A stretch of DNA of 64,000 nt, taken from the NCBI GenBank assembly GCA_033816765.1, contig CM066297.1:372001-436000 (forward strand), written 5' to 3'. The DNA is from Nothopassalora personata (Eukaryota > Ascomycota > Dothideomycetes > Mycosphaerellales > Mycosphaerellaceae). Numbering within the stretch: position 1 is the first letter of the stretch; each line of letters opens with the position of its first letter. The notes under the pieces are model-generated. The model searched no databases. It was not told the origin of the DNA and saw only the letters and a list, made by a program, of their open reading frames with translations. The position numbers and the translations under genes were made by a program. Of this stretch, positions 33,588-44,489 are shown in pieces.

Positions 33588-34310
33588 TCGCCGGGCGGCT
33601 CTGATTACGAAAGTCTAAATCGCTGACACGATATCACATGCTTTAAGAAATCTCTGAGTGTTTGTGCAGGAGCCAATATGGCATACATGCAATCCGTCAG
33701 CGACATGGTACTTCAGCTAATCCTCCACCTCTGTTGAGCTATACGCAGCCACCCACTTCTATCAACATCCTCAGCGTCAGACCTCCACCTAAACACTCTC
33801 TTGCACAGCTTTATCCTGCAAACAACGACGACGCAGACGCAATCAAAGCAAGGGGACACGACCTGAACGCTCTGCGTATGTATGCGGTGAAAGCTTCGAC
33901 GTTGCGGTTCCAGGTGGCACACTGCTCCGCTGTTCTTTCGTAGGGGGATATTCCGGATCAACTGCCATGTCCAACTCGCCCCGAGTCCGTGGTATGCTCG
34001 ACAACGTATCCTTGACGCATGCGATCTGCATTGCCCTACAGAAGCGTGATGAGTAACGCGATATGAAATGGTGGATGGGCGAGGGAAGCTGCATGGCCGG
34101 CAGACAAGGATCCGAGTGCACAGACTCCCAAGCAGCGGCTTGCTGACGGGAGCGACATGTGGAGTCTCGAGCTTCAGCAGCTTTGCTCTGAACCACTTCG
34201 ATCTCTTCGCGACGAGACACACCACCCTCGAGCACCCCCACCACCCCAACCACCCCCACCACCTCCCAGCGCACCGCGCGCATCCTCGCCGTCGCATATA
34301 GCCACCCACA
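33588..34310. other. 5' flank of PRP39
   Basis: About 720 bp of normal-composition DNA between the transposon block and the PRP39 start. Minus-strand frames across it (for example 33713-34450) overlap the PRP39 start and have no domain character. CACC-rich stretches lie just upstream of the ATG. Confidence 0.5.
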
Positions 34311-36375
34311 ATGGCCGACTTATACCAGCTCAACGAGCAGGTAGCCGCCGACCCCGAAAACTTCGAACTGTGGGAGAAGTTGGTCGCAGAGAGTGAAGCA
34401 CAGGAAGGAGGACTCAGTCGCAATTCAAGTCCACAAGCGATCGCTGCCACTCGCGATACCTATGATCGCTTTCTCGCGCGCTTTCCGCTGTTCTTTGGAT
34501 ACTGGAAGAAGTATGCCGACCTCGAATTTGCCATAGGCGGCACCGAGGCTGCCGAGATGGTGAGGCAGAAACACTTGCAATGAATCAGAACACCCGCTGA
34601 ATGATGCGCAGGTCTACGAGCGCGGTGTCGCTAGCATCGGCATATCGGTCGACTTGTGGGCCAACTACTGCGCCTTCAAGGTCGAGACCAGCCACGATGC
34701 AGATGTGATCCGAGAGTAAGTCCACGGGCAACCCTTTCCTTCCCTGCCCATAACCACCTTCAGAATCACACAAAATCATCGTCCGGCCTTATACTGCCTC
34801 GCTGCCAAAGCGCAAGTCACTTGGTGAGATCTCCACTCCACGGGCTGGCTGCTATGAGTCTCACCTCTACCCTTCAGACATATCAACCACATTCGTTACA
34901 TACCTGGCACTATTCCGTATGACATAGCTCATGCATCTGCCGTCACGACTGCAATCACTCGAGCGATCTGATTTGGCGGTATCCGGTTTTGTCGTTGCAC
35001 GAGAGCTTGGAACTCAGGACTGAACATGTTCGCGCCCACCACCCTTGTTTGCTCCCTGTCTTTTGTGTTCGCCTGTCAACAGTACTGACCTCCTTAACAC
35101 AGACTCTTCGATCGCGCTGCAGACAGCGTTGGTTTGGACTTCCTGGCTCACCCTTTCTGGGACAAGTACATCGAGTTCGAAGAACGTCTCGATGCCCACG
35201 ATCGCATCTTTGGCATACTCAACCGCATCATTCACATCCCGCTGCATCAGTATGCACGCTACTTTGAGCGGTACCAGACCATGGCGGCGCAGCGACCCAT
35301 CGCGGACATTGCACCCGAGGAGATCATCACACGATTACGGGACGAGATCGCACAGGACACCTCTCTCAAGTCCAAGGATCCAACCGCCGTCGAGAAAGAA
35401 CTGCGAAGCAGGATCTCCGCATATAACATGGAGATCTTCACCCGGACGCAGGCAGAGACCACGAAACGTTGGACCTACGAGCAGGAGATCAAGCGACCTT
35501 ACTACCACGTGACCGAACTCGACGATGCGCAACTGGTGAACTGGAGGAAGTACCTGGACTTTGAGGAAATTGAGGGCGACTACGCACGGACGAAGTTCCT
35601 CTACGAGCGGTGTCTTGTGACTTGTGCCAACTATGATGAGTTCTGGTACCGCTATGCTAGATGGACTATGGGTGCAGCCGAAAAGTCGAAGGCCATCTTG
35701 GACGAAGAAGTGCGTAACATCTATCGACGCGCAAGTTGTACCTACGTCTCGGTCATTCAGCCGGACATCCGCCTACATTACGCACGATTCGAGGAATCGC
35801 TGGGCAAAGCAGACACCGCGATCGCCATTCACGAGGCAATCTTGCAGCACCTTCCGAGCCACCTCGAGACCATTGTGTCATTGGCCAACACACATCGCCG
35901 CCAGTACGGCCTGCAGCCTGCCATAGATGTGCTTAAGAGCCACATCAGCAACTCGAGCTTGACTCCAGTTCGAGGTTCGCTAATAGTGGAACAGGCTCGG
36001 CTGATCTGGAAGGTGAAGGGAAACGCAGATGAAGCTCGCAATGTCTTCAAGTCCAGTCGGCAGCCCGATAGCAAAGCATTCTGGGCAGGCTGGCTCGACT
36101 TCGAGATCGCGCAGCCAACATCCGAGAAGAACGAGACGACGGCATACGAGCGCATTAAGGCGGTGTACCAGGACATCAGGAAGTCCTTACTACGGCCTAA
36201 GGACATTCGCGAACTTGCATCACGCTACCTGGCTTACCTGGACGCGCGAGGAGGCAAGGACGCCATGGCGGAGTGGACGGAGATTGACAAGGAGATCAAT
36301 GGACCCATCAGCATCGCCAACGCAGGTGCTGCGGCTTCGAAAGCGGCGCTTGAGAATGGTCATAAGGCGAGGTAA
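34311..36375 (+). CDS. PRP39: U1 snRNP-associated splicing factor Prp39 (HAT repeats)
   Basis: Three exons (34311-34559, 34612-34715, 35103-36375) give 541 residues. The protein is a chain of half-TPR (HAT) repeats, for example WEKLVAESE, YWKKYADLE, DKYIEFEERLDAHDRIFGIL, WRKYLDFEE and FWYRYARWTMG, the hallmark of Prp39. Prp39 helps the U1 snRNP commit to 5' splice sites in the nucleus. The first intron is 52 bp. The second is 387 bp, very long for this genome, but joining VIRE to LFDRAADSVGLDFLAHPFWD across it restores the conserved sequence exactly. The start at MADLYQLNEQVAADPENFELW is typical. The gene was probably once the divergent neighbour of the Rad60-like gene before the 21-kb insertion. 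Confidence 0.88.
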
Positions 36376-38043
36376 CGCGCAGCCATTGCGTGAACCGCAG
36401 ATGCGGAAGAAACCCGTCCACTTAACACGGCATTTTGAGTCTCGCATGATGTATAGCATAGCTCAAAACGGCGTCCACGCCATGACCTCGCACTGATTGC
36501 TGCCATACTTCGGCGTCAGACAGGCACGGCTGGCACCAGAATGGAAAGTCCCGCGACGGGGCGCTGGATGCGATGCATACCTTTCTCAAACCTCTCAAAG
36601 GCTGCTCATCTTGCCTACCCATGCACCTTCTATGTATCCAATTGCGCTGACAGTTGGTCAGTATCATCAATAACTTCTTTCGCCTTCACAACGTCCTCCT
36701 ACATGCAATTGCTACTGTCAATCTGCTTTTCTATCTGTTAAGGCCTCACTGTGCGCGAATGGAAAGACCCAATGGACAGACGCGCAATCCATGGCACAAG
36801 CTTGCTGTTCAACGACTTGATAGTCCTTGTGGCAGCTCGACGACTCATTCTCCTACATCACCTGTGAGTACGGTCTACTGCTCCTTGCTGCGTACACTTG
36901 ATTACCGCGTCAGCTTTCGTCCGCACGTGGATTCGGCATCGTAAGGCTTCACCGAGCATCGCGCATGCTCAACATAGCTACTACATCCGCCGCTGGCATC
37001 ACTCTCCTCCACCAGCACAGCACGTGTTGGGCATCTCAGCATGAACCTGAGCTACCGCAACTACCGCCCACTCGTGGCTGCCGGTATGTTGCTATTGGGT
37101 CTCCTGGCTTGGATCTGCCATTCGCCGTCGTGCATGAGGGTGAATGGCAGATCCAAGTCATGGATCGCGGACGGGACTTGGGCAGAAGCCAAGATCGTAA
37201 AATTGTTTGCTGATCGTTTTCAGGGATGGTTTCGAGGCTCCCAAGCTGTGTGCGGATGATGTCTCCTCTGCCGAGAAAGTCGATAATGCTACATGAGCGA
37301 ATCAGCGAGCTATAAGTGTGATTTCAGAGAGGGCAACTGGACGAGCGGATGATGTAGAACAATCAGAATGAAGTTAGCTTTGCTTCTCACACAAAACTCG
37401 ACCCAATCGCCTTCCGTTGCACTTTGCCACCATGCCCGCCTCGCCATCTCAAAAGCACTCTGGCTTGTCTCCATAGCCACCGACACAGCGCAGACCCACT
37501 GTGTCTACTACACACGATACCCACATTATCACTCTTGTTCCACTGATCTATGGCCACACACCCAAAGGAAAGATAGAGCGGCGGCCTCAAACTTCTGCAT
37601 GGATAACTTTGGTCTTGCAAGCATTGATGGTAAACATCGAACACCAGCAAGCTCGCGGGGGAGGCATTGCTAAGAGGACTGACTTGCGTGGTTTCATACT
37701 GCTGTGGATGTGTATGGGGAAGGCTCTGCCATTTCCGCAGTCACACTCTAAGGCGGAGGGCCGTCGTCGGCGTATCTTCACGTTAATCGAGAATAGTCGG
37801 ATTGGGCTAGACAATGAAGCGTGACTCGACGTATACTGATGGATTATGCGGCTGCGGCGTTTAAGGTTGCGATGAGCACATATGGTCTCTAGGGAAGAAT
37901 GATGGAGTGGAGTGAGGTGAAGTTTTGAGTTGCGAAGAACTTTGTTGTGGGCTCGTGCGCGATCACGTGCTTGGAGAGCCGCATTGCACTACGTCCTGTT
38001 ACCTCAGCAAGCTCAGACGCTTCTCCTCGGCTCGGCACCCTTT
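36376..38043. other. 1.7-kb gene-free interval after PRP39
   Basis: Holds the PRP39 3' UTR and unassigned DNA of normal composition. Short frames (such as 37041-37259, with a hydrophobic N-terminus) have no support. A perfect 16-bp inverted repeat lies at 37108-37157. The RIPed inverted-repeat element starts at the right edge. Confidence 0.5.
37108..37157. repeat. Perfect 16-bp inverted repeat (hairpin)
   Basis: CTTGGATCTGCCATTC (37108-37123) is exactly complementary to GAATGGCAGATCCAAG (37142-37157), with an 18-bp spacer. It could form a stable hairpin in RNA or a cruciform. Confidence 0.85.
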
Positions 38044-38901
38044 AGCACCGTTCAGCCAATCGGGTGATTCCGCCCTAGCGAGCCTTAGCGGAGCGTCTAA
38101 GATCGAATAGGGCTTATTTTTGTGTAGCTTAAAGCTGTATAGCACTACCACTACATTTTAGTATGCGATAGCAACCGATTACTACGCCCGGCCGAGCTCC
38201 TACAGATTTAAATAATAGCGCCGATAGTAGAGATTACGACGGCGTCGAGAACGTAACTATCTAATACTACATTATATACAAAGTATATCCTCGAATATAA
38301 AACCGACTTTTATGTAGTTTAAACTAATATTAGCTAGCGAGCTACTAACGCCTCTTACAAGTATACTACTACCCCTATTCGATTCTAACGATAGATTATA
38401 GCTTCTCCTACGTAGGTATGTCGTCGTCCTACCGTCGTATATACCTCCTCCTTACTCTAGGTTACTATACCCGCATAGGCTCCGTAGTACGCGGCGCGTA
38501 TAGATTTCGTAGTATAACTAGAGGGAATCTAATATAGTTCTCCTCTTCGTCGCTATTAGGGGCGTTGTTATCGGCATCGGAGTACTCGTCTAACGATTCT
38601 TCTAACTCTACGTCTTCGAATACGTGTAATAAGGAGTAGTGTCGCGCGGACGGTAATTATAGGACGTTCTAATAGGTAGTAGACGCTATTGTTAATTTAA
38701 TTAAAAGCGCCGAGCGTACGCTATCAAATATAGTAGTTATTAAGGCGATAGAGTAATATAGTAATAGAGATGTATACCTTTAAATATAATAGTGCTTGTT
38801 TATATATAGGGCTAAATTCGTATACACTAAAACAGCCCTATTTGGTCTTAGACTCGCTACGCGAATTAGCGCTCCTAGCCCTCTAATTGGCTAAACGGTG
38901 C
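38044..38901. mobile_element. Short RIP-degraded inverted-repeat element
   Basis: About 860 bp of TpA-rich, CpA-poor DNA is bounded by imperfect inverted ends: GCACCGTTCAGCCAATCGGG on the left and, read inwards on the other strand, GCACCGTTTAGCCAATTAGA on the right. A second shared block, CTAAGA(T/C)C(G/A)AATAGGGCT, lies further in. Mismatches are mostly transitions, as RIP would give. No coding frame survives. Size and structure suggest a non-autonomous DNA transposon unrelated in end sequence to the large outer element. I could not settle the target duplication. Confidence 0.65.
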
Positions 38902-39313
38902 AGAACCGTGCTTAACGGAGCTAAGCACACGCTAGGCGAAGCCAAAGCCAATTCCTGCGGCGAGTCTGAGTTTACTGAGGTAAAACGTCCTGATCATCGT
39001 CCCCGCCAAGAAGAAACTATGAGACGCAAGAGCATGATGGAGGTCAAGAGGAATGGGAGACGTCAATACATCACTCCGAATATATACACAGCCGCCGTGG
39101 GCTCGTCGATGTCTTGATATACAAGATAATGCCTCCTACGGGCGAATCCCTCGACGTGCAAGCCAGCTTTGCACAAACGCTCATTGATACCAAAAAGTCC
39201 AACCATATGCTAAAACGGCAACAGCCGCCATAAAACATTACGACCTAGAGGCTCAAAATGTCGCTCTTCTGAGTAGTCAAATTCGCATTCTCCACTTCAA
39301 GGCCTTTCAGAGT
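38902..39313. other. Intergenic DNA between small element and broken regulator
   Basis: About 400 bp of normal composition. It begins with short inverted GCTTA/TAAGC motifs near 38905-38930 that may be the rim of the RIPed element. No gene is seen. Confidence 0.4.
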
Positions 39314-40479
39314 TCACCCGACCATGATTTTGTCTTCCTCGCTCAACTCCTCGTCAATAGCGAGCAACTGCAGCCGACTCCAATCGCTGGTCCACCACCG
39401 AGACATGTAGCACGCCAGGACGAACTATATCGCGCCAACACAGCAAGGACTGGAGGGTCACGAAGCTTCACCAACTCGATGAAGTCCTCCCGAACTTGTA
39501 CAAGGCCAGTAGCCAACACTGCGGAGATCGAACACAGAATCTCTACAGACATCTTGGCTCTCCAGCATCCTGTACGTAGCACTTCTTGAGACACGTTCTC
39601 CCTGCACAGCTGCGAGACATTCCACGGCCTGGAGGAGTCCGTCGAATGTCGAGTGCGGTGCACCGCTAGGGCAAAAGACTTCTCGAACATAGCTGGTCTT
39701 GAAGGCATCGCCTGCCAGGTGCCACATCTGTCTCGAACCGCGAAAATAACCGAGTAACGCGATGACATCGTCCAGATTTGGATCCACGTCCTCGAACGGT
39801 GCAAGAGCAAATGTGGAGATGATCAATATCGTGGAAAACACGAACAACTGCTCAAGATTTCCCGGCGGTCTTTCTCCTGTGAGAAACTCCTGAAACATGG
39901 CAATGCCACGCTGCTGGTGATGCAGAGCTCTCGCACAATACTTCGACCTTCTCTGCGAGTCGGCTTGCGTAATGGGCGGTCGCAACGCCAGGTCCATCGC
40001 TGCCAGGCCAGGGATGCCATGCATCATATACTCCATGGACGTGCCTCCTATGATAGTTCGATCTGCCAGAAGTACTGGCCATCCTTATCAGGGAACAAAT
40101 CAAGAACCGTCACGGTAGTATCGCGCGCCATGGTGGTAAGATCGACCGGGTCAAAGTCATCGTCATGGTGAGCACTAACGGAGCTATTGCAGCTCGTCGG
40201 TGAGCATGATGATGCCTTCGTAGCGGCTCGTTTCACGGGACCTTTGTGAATGCATTCGTGGTTCATGCTTTGACATCTGGGTTACATGTGAGCTTATGCC
40301 AATGTTACGGCTCTGAAAGTTGCTTATCTCTTGCATGCAGGCTTCGTTGCATCGCACTGTTTTGGATCTTAGTGTCATGATCAAGATATAAAAGCATTGT
40401 AAGGTCTCTCCTTCACCCGTCTTTCTTTGCATGTCGTACAGCCGGAGCGCGACTTGTGGTGAAAGCGTGTCCCTCCCAT
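39314..40479 (-). pseudogene. Broken Zn(II)2Cys6 transcription factor
   Basis: The minus strand retains a complete but disrupted regulator. It opens at 40479 with MGGTRFHHKSRSGCTTCKER, then after an intron CDATKPACKR, then after a second intron CQSMNHEC: a canonical Zn2Cys6 cluster split by two introns, as usual in this family. The middle homology domain follows (FWQIE..., MHGIPGLAAMDLALR, QLFVFSTILIISTFALAPFE) and a C-terminal part (DFIELVKLRDPPVLAVLARY, then CYMSRWWTSDWSRLQLLAID). Lesions: the first donor lacks a T (AAG-GAGAG), the second donor reads AT instead of GT (AGATAAGC), and at least three shifts between frames occur (near 40065, in the second half, and near 39380). It resembles the Upc2-like fungal regulators. 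It cannot make the full protein. Confidence 0.7.
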
Positions 40480-41960
40480 AGAGAACCAAGGAATGCTAAG
40501 CGATATGTGATGTGCAAGGGATTCGTTACACTATGTATCCTGACTCCAACTGAGGCTGTGGCGTCTAAAGGTATAGTCATCGAACACGCTAGCTAGTCTG
40601 CTGTCTCTTGGGAATGTAGGATCTCTCTTTCAATGAGGGCACAGCATGGCCCCAGTTCCCGGCATGTCCCATTTCCCGGCATGTCCCGCGACATCTCGCA
40701 TATCGGTTCACAAGGTGCCAAGGCACGACACAAGGCCGTTCGATATCATGAAGATTGGACCACACCACTCTAGGGATCTGTTATCAATCATATACCGCTG
40801 ATCGCACACATAGGGCAAACATGCGTACCTCTCGCTGCCTGCAAGCAAATGAAACCAACACCCGACAGAGCCTTGTCGCTAGACCGCCACATCAAGTCTC
40901 CACGCCACTCTTAACGCCATTGCAAACACACCAATACCCCTCCCCACAGACCCGACCTCTCTCTCTCTCCCAACGCCCTTAGACTTCTTCGCAACCTTAC
41001 TCGGCAGATCATGCGCCGTGACTACCGCTCCCCGACCCACCCCAGCCGGACCATCGACCCCCTTCCGGTTTCTTGGGTAGAACGCTATACAGACGCGATT
41101 TCCTACTCCCAACTCTAGCGCAAATCACCACAGCCAGCTCCACCCGGCCTCACAACTCGCGTCAGGTCGCGAGCTCGGGATCTCCTTCTATATCGTCGAA
41201 ACGCTGGTTCTGCAGCACCACCCCCTTGAGAAATTTTACGAGTGACCACTGTAACTCTTACGACGAGACCGACTGTATCGCACGTCGTGACCGGGACGTG
41301 CTGGCGGTGAAGATGTGCAGGGATGCGTATCAAGTGATTCCCATCGCGGCGAAGACGGATGAATAGGTTGCAAAGCTCTTGGAAGGCCTTGTGAAAGCTT
41401 TCAGGTGGGAAAAGTTCTTTGGGGCTGGTGAGGGATTTCGGGAGTTTGGTTTTTGTGCAGGGTGTGGGGGCGAGGGCGAGGTGGTATGGGAAGAGTTGGG
41501 AGGCGAACGCTCGGATGATGGGAAAGGGGAAGTAGTCGAAGTGGTGATGTGATGCAGGTCATAAAGGATCTTGCCGAAGTGAAGTGGTACATTCCGATGA
41601 CTATTTGCGGCGAATACACTCAGACGACTTTGGCGCCTTTGCCTGCAATTCCGACGTGATATCGCCTTTGGCTATCCACGTTGCGAGCATACCTGACACG
41701 AGCCGTCAATCCACTCTCACAGACTGAACTTCCGGCTCCGCATTGCCGTCGTCATCGCTCTGCAGATTCAGCATGAGGTGAGCAGACTCGTCTTCGTTCA
41801 TCCATCGAAGTGCGTTTGCCACAAGTGTGTAGAGCTCTCCCGAATGCTTACATTCCGCGAACCACTACGGAAAGACTATAGCAGCTGTTATAGTCGAGAA
41901 TATATCTGCCGAAGAAGTAGCAAAGATCCCGAGAAAATTGTTGTCTTCATGTCGTCCTGA
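40480..41960. other. Gene-poor interval
   Basis: About 1.5 kb of normal-composition DNA without a supported gene. A near repeat, GGCATGTCCC, occurs twice at about 40660-40690. Pro/Ser-rich minus-strand frames near 41330-41600 may be further coding relics, but I recognise no family. Confidence 0.4.
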
Positions 41961-42440
41961 GAGAACGTGGCAGGAGTTTTCGAATCATCGGGCATCCGCT
42001 AACATTGTCGACGAGGTTTTTCCCAGTGCAGACTGGCTTGGATCTGTCCCATTGTTGTTATGGATGCCCTTCTCGTCGATATGCATTCGATGGAAGAGGA
42101 TGTCGAGCTTCATGTTCTGTGGTACCCATCGCGATGGTTTGCGTCGTAGAAGCGTAGTCCTGGTCGCGCCGGGTGGAGAGCCACACGAGCTTGATGTGAC
42201 TTACGCAACTTCGGCAGCTCTCATTCTGCGCTTATGCTCGAGTTGGTCGACTTTTGCTTGGTGCTCTGGTTGGTCCGTGGTCAACGAGAGGAGCTCGAAA
42301 TATCCACCACGGAATCCCGGTAGAATGGTGGTGGCATTGGCTTACGCGTCATCTTCCAAGATACTCGAGGCAATTGTGGTGTCGAGTCTTGAAGATGTGT
42401 AGCTTTGCAGAAGAGAAGTCATTCAACAAAGTCCACAAAG
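41960..42440 (-). pseudogene. Decayed coding fragment, unknown family
   Basis: The minus strand has coding-like stretches spread over shifted frames: TDQPEHQAKVDQLEHKRRMR at about 42270 and then WVPQNMKLDILFHRMHIDEK at about 42110. The QPEHQ...LE..R..RA pattern recurs in the next relic (42526-43457), so the two may be degraded copies of one gene. No function can be given. Confidence 0.35.
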
Positions 42441-42525
42441 GCAATTATGTGGCGAGTGGCCAAAGCTCGGCATCAAGCATTCACCCTCCCCCAAAACTTG
42501 TAAGTAAATGAGCTCCCATTCATGA

Positions 42526-43457
42526 TTACTTCTGCACTCGATACCAAGCAGTCCTCTCTCTGATCGCTTGCAGACACTCTACCGACTGCGGGAAGTTGAT
42601 TCCGTGTTTCTGAGCGGTCTTTACAATCCCCTCCAGCAAGAACGCAGCGTCCAGATTACTCGTCGCAACAACCGGCATGACGGTGTACGCGTCCTTCCAT
42701 CTTTTGACCGCAATATCTTTTCAGATCTTCTTACTGGAAAGAGTGTTGATGTGCCTGTAACTTGCGGCATCGCTGCGGTGATAGTACTACTGCCGCATCA
42801 GCCCCTTCGCCAAATCGATGATCAGGTTCAATTCCCGTGTGGCATCGTGAGAGCCTCAATGCATGCCTGGTAATGGGATTTGTCGATCCCGCTTCGGGCA
42901 GAAATGGCATGCACATCTCTCGAGTTCCAGGAGCAGCAGCAAGGTAAAAGATGTTGCTACCGCGCGTGTAGTCGGTCATGATGATACAACGAAGGAGTTT
43001 GGACAGCCTTTTTGAATGGTCTGTTTCGGCGTTACGTTCATTCCAGCCTTGATGTATAATGGAGGTGACCTTGTGGGTCTCCTTCCGCATGCGGGGGTCA
43101 GCTTCGCCCTCTGCTTTTGCCTTAGTGGCCAGAGGGTCGGATTGCAAGCGCTTCAATTCCAGAGCGCGGCCTTGTCTGTGATATTCGAGCCGCTCGATAC
43201 TCTCTTGATGCTCGGGTTGTACTGGAGCCATGGCCATGAGTTCTGCGCGGGTGGGCAGTGCTGGTACCGCATGATCGTAAGTTGGCCGGCTGGGCTTCGA
43301 GGGTGATAAGACCATCTGGGGCGAGGTCTACCGGTTTTCGGTGTCGAGGAAATCGAACAGCAAGATGTGGTATGTCGGAAAGTAGAGAAGGATATAGCTC
43401 GTTATGCTTTGAAGTCGCGGTCCTCGATTCAATTGTACAACCCACAGCTCTTGGCAT
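42526..43457 (-). pseudogene. Disrupted gene of unknown family
   Basis: Starting with ATG at 43457, downstream of PDX3 on the same strand, a coding-like sequence changes frame at least twice. Its parts read NELYPSLLSDIPHLAVRFP, QPEHQESIERLEYHRQGRAL, IIMTDYTRGSNIFYLAAAPG, and then, in another frame and across a TAG and a TGA, DAASYRHINTLSSKK and KDIAVKRWKDAYTVMPVVAT, ending AIRERTAWYRVQK at 42526. The codon character and length of the last block (about 60 codons without a stop) argue for a once-real protein. I do not recognise the family. The TAG could come from CAG or TGG by a single transition. Confidence 0.5.
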
Positions 43458-43495
43458 GAAACCATCGCTCTATACCACTTTTCGTGATGGCCAGC

Positions 43496-44281
43496 TCACG
43501 GACTCAATCTATCTATGCTCCACCCGCCCTTCTCATTCTTCGTATACCTGAAGCGATCATGCAATCTGCTCGGCCTTCCTTGCCAAAATTCCACCATCTC
43601 CGGTTTTACCCTAAGACCACCCCAAAATTCCGGCACGGGAATCTTCTCGCTCCCCTCAAACTTCCTCTCCACATCCTTAACCTGCTCCTCCAACTCCTCT
43701 CGATCCTTCAACACCTTACTCTGCTGACTCGCCCACGCGCCTAGTCGACTCCCTCGAATCCGTGTATCGTAATACACTTGCGATTCCTCACTCGTAAGTC
43801 TCTCGCAAGGACCCTCAACCCTTACCTGCCTCTCGAGTTCATGCCACCAAAAGGTCAGAGCTGCGTGTGGGTTACTTGCCACATCCGCAGCCTTCCTGCT
43901 CGTGCCCCAATTGGAGTAAATAACAAATCCCTTATCGTCCATTTCCTTCAAATACACCATCCTTGCAGATACACGGCCTGAAGGGAGTTCTGCTGTGGAG
44001 AGAGTGACAGTCTCAGGCTGGTAGACTTTTTCTGCGGTGGCGTGTTTGAACCAAATGTCGAATTGGATGAAGGGGTCTTTGTCGAGTTGGTCGATTGTTA
44101 GGGAGCCTTTAGTATATTGCTCGGCTTGCAGGGAGTCGTTTGTGCCGCCTGGGGCGAAGATTCTCTTTCCGCTTGGTGACATTCCGTCGCACTTGGAGGG
44201 AAGGAAGGAGAAATGGTGCTTTGAGCTTGTGTTGAAGGAGTGGCGGAGGCTGGCGTTGATGGCTCTTGTGCGGCAGAGCAT
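43496..44281 (-). CDS. PDX3: Pyridoxamine 5'-phosphate oxidase
   Basis: An intronless 261-residue protein of the FMN-dependent pyridoxine/pyridoxamine 5'-phosphate oxidase family, which makes pyridoxal 5'-phosphate (vitamin B6 cofactor). Visible family features are the FMN-binding stretch PSGRVSARMVYLKEMDDKGF followed by VIYSNWGTSRKAADVASNP, the dimer-interface FWWHELERQVRVEG, and the C-terminal substrate block FWGGLRVKPEMVEFWQGRPS then LHDR and the terminal RLSP. The first 30 residues (MLCRTRAINASLRHSFNTSS) look like a mitochondrial presequence; a second Met at MSPSGKRIF could give a cytosolic form. It is divergent with POP4, the starts being 208 bp apart, so the two share a promoter region. 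It is intact and typical in length. Confidence 0.92.
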   Translation of the reverse strand: MLCRTRAINASLRHSFNTSSKHHFSFLPSKCDGMSPSGKRIFAPGGTNDSLQAEQYTKGSLTIDQLDKDPFIQFDIWFKHATAEKVYQPETVTLSTAELPSGRVSARMVYLKEMDDKGFVIYSNWGTSRKAADVASNPHAALTFWWHELERQVRVEGPCERLTSEESQVYYDTRIRGSRLGAWASQQSKVLKDREELEEQVKDVERKFEGSEKIPVPEFWGGLRVKPEMVEFWQGRPSRLHDRFRYTKNEKGGWSIDRLSP

Positions 44282-44489
44282 CTAATTATAATGTTGTACA
44301 CTGGAAAGTGCTGCTGATATCGTGATTTATATCGTGTTCTGGTCCGTGATGGCATGACATATCGTTGAAGTCGATGGATGTCGAGTCATCGTCCGCGTCG
44401 CGGCCGCACCTCCGCTTTCACAGCTTCAAGCAGCATTTCATATCTTTAACACTTTCTCTCACCCAACCATGTAACACCACTCAGCCGAT

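Noticed and set aside
33713..34450. 245-codon minus-strand frame over the PRP39 start
   Set aside because: It overlaps the well-supported PRP39 first exon on the other strand and has no domain.
37041..37259. 72-codon frame with hydrophobic N-terminus
   Set aside because: Too short, overlaps the inverted repeat and has no supporting context.
42820..42850. GGTTCAATTCC resembling a tRNA B box
   Set aside because: No A box or cloverleaf can be formed around it; it lies in antisense of a pseudogene.
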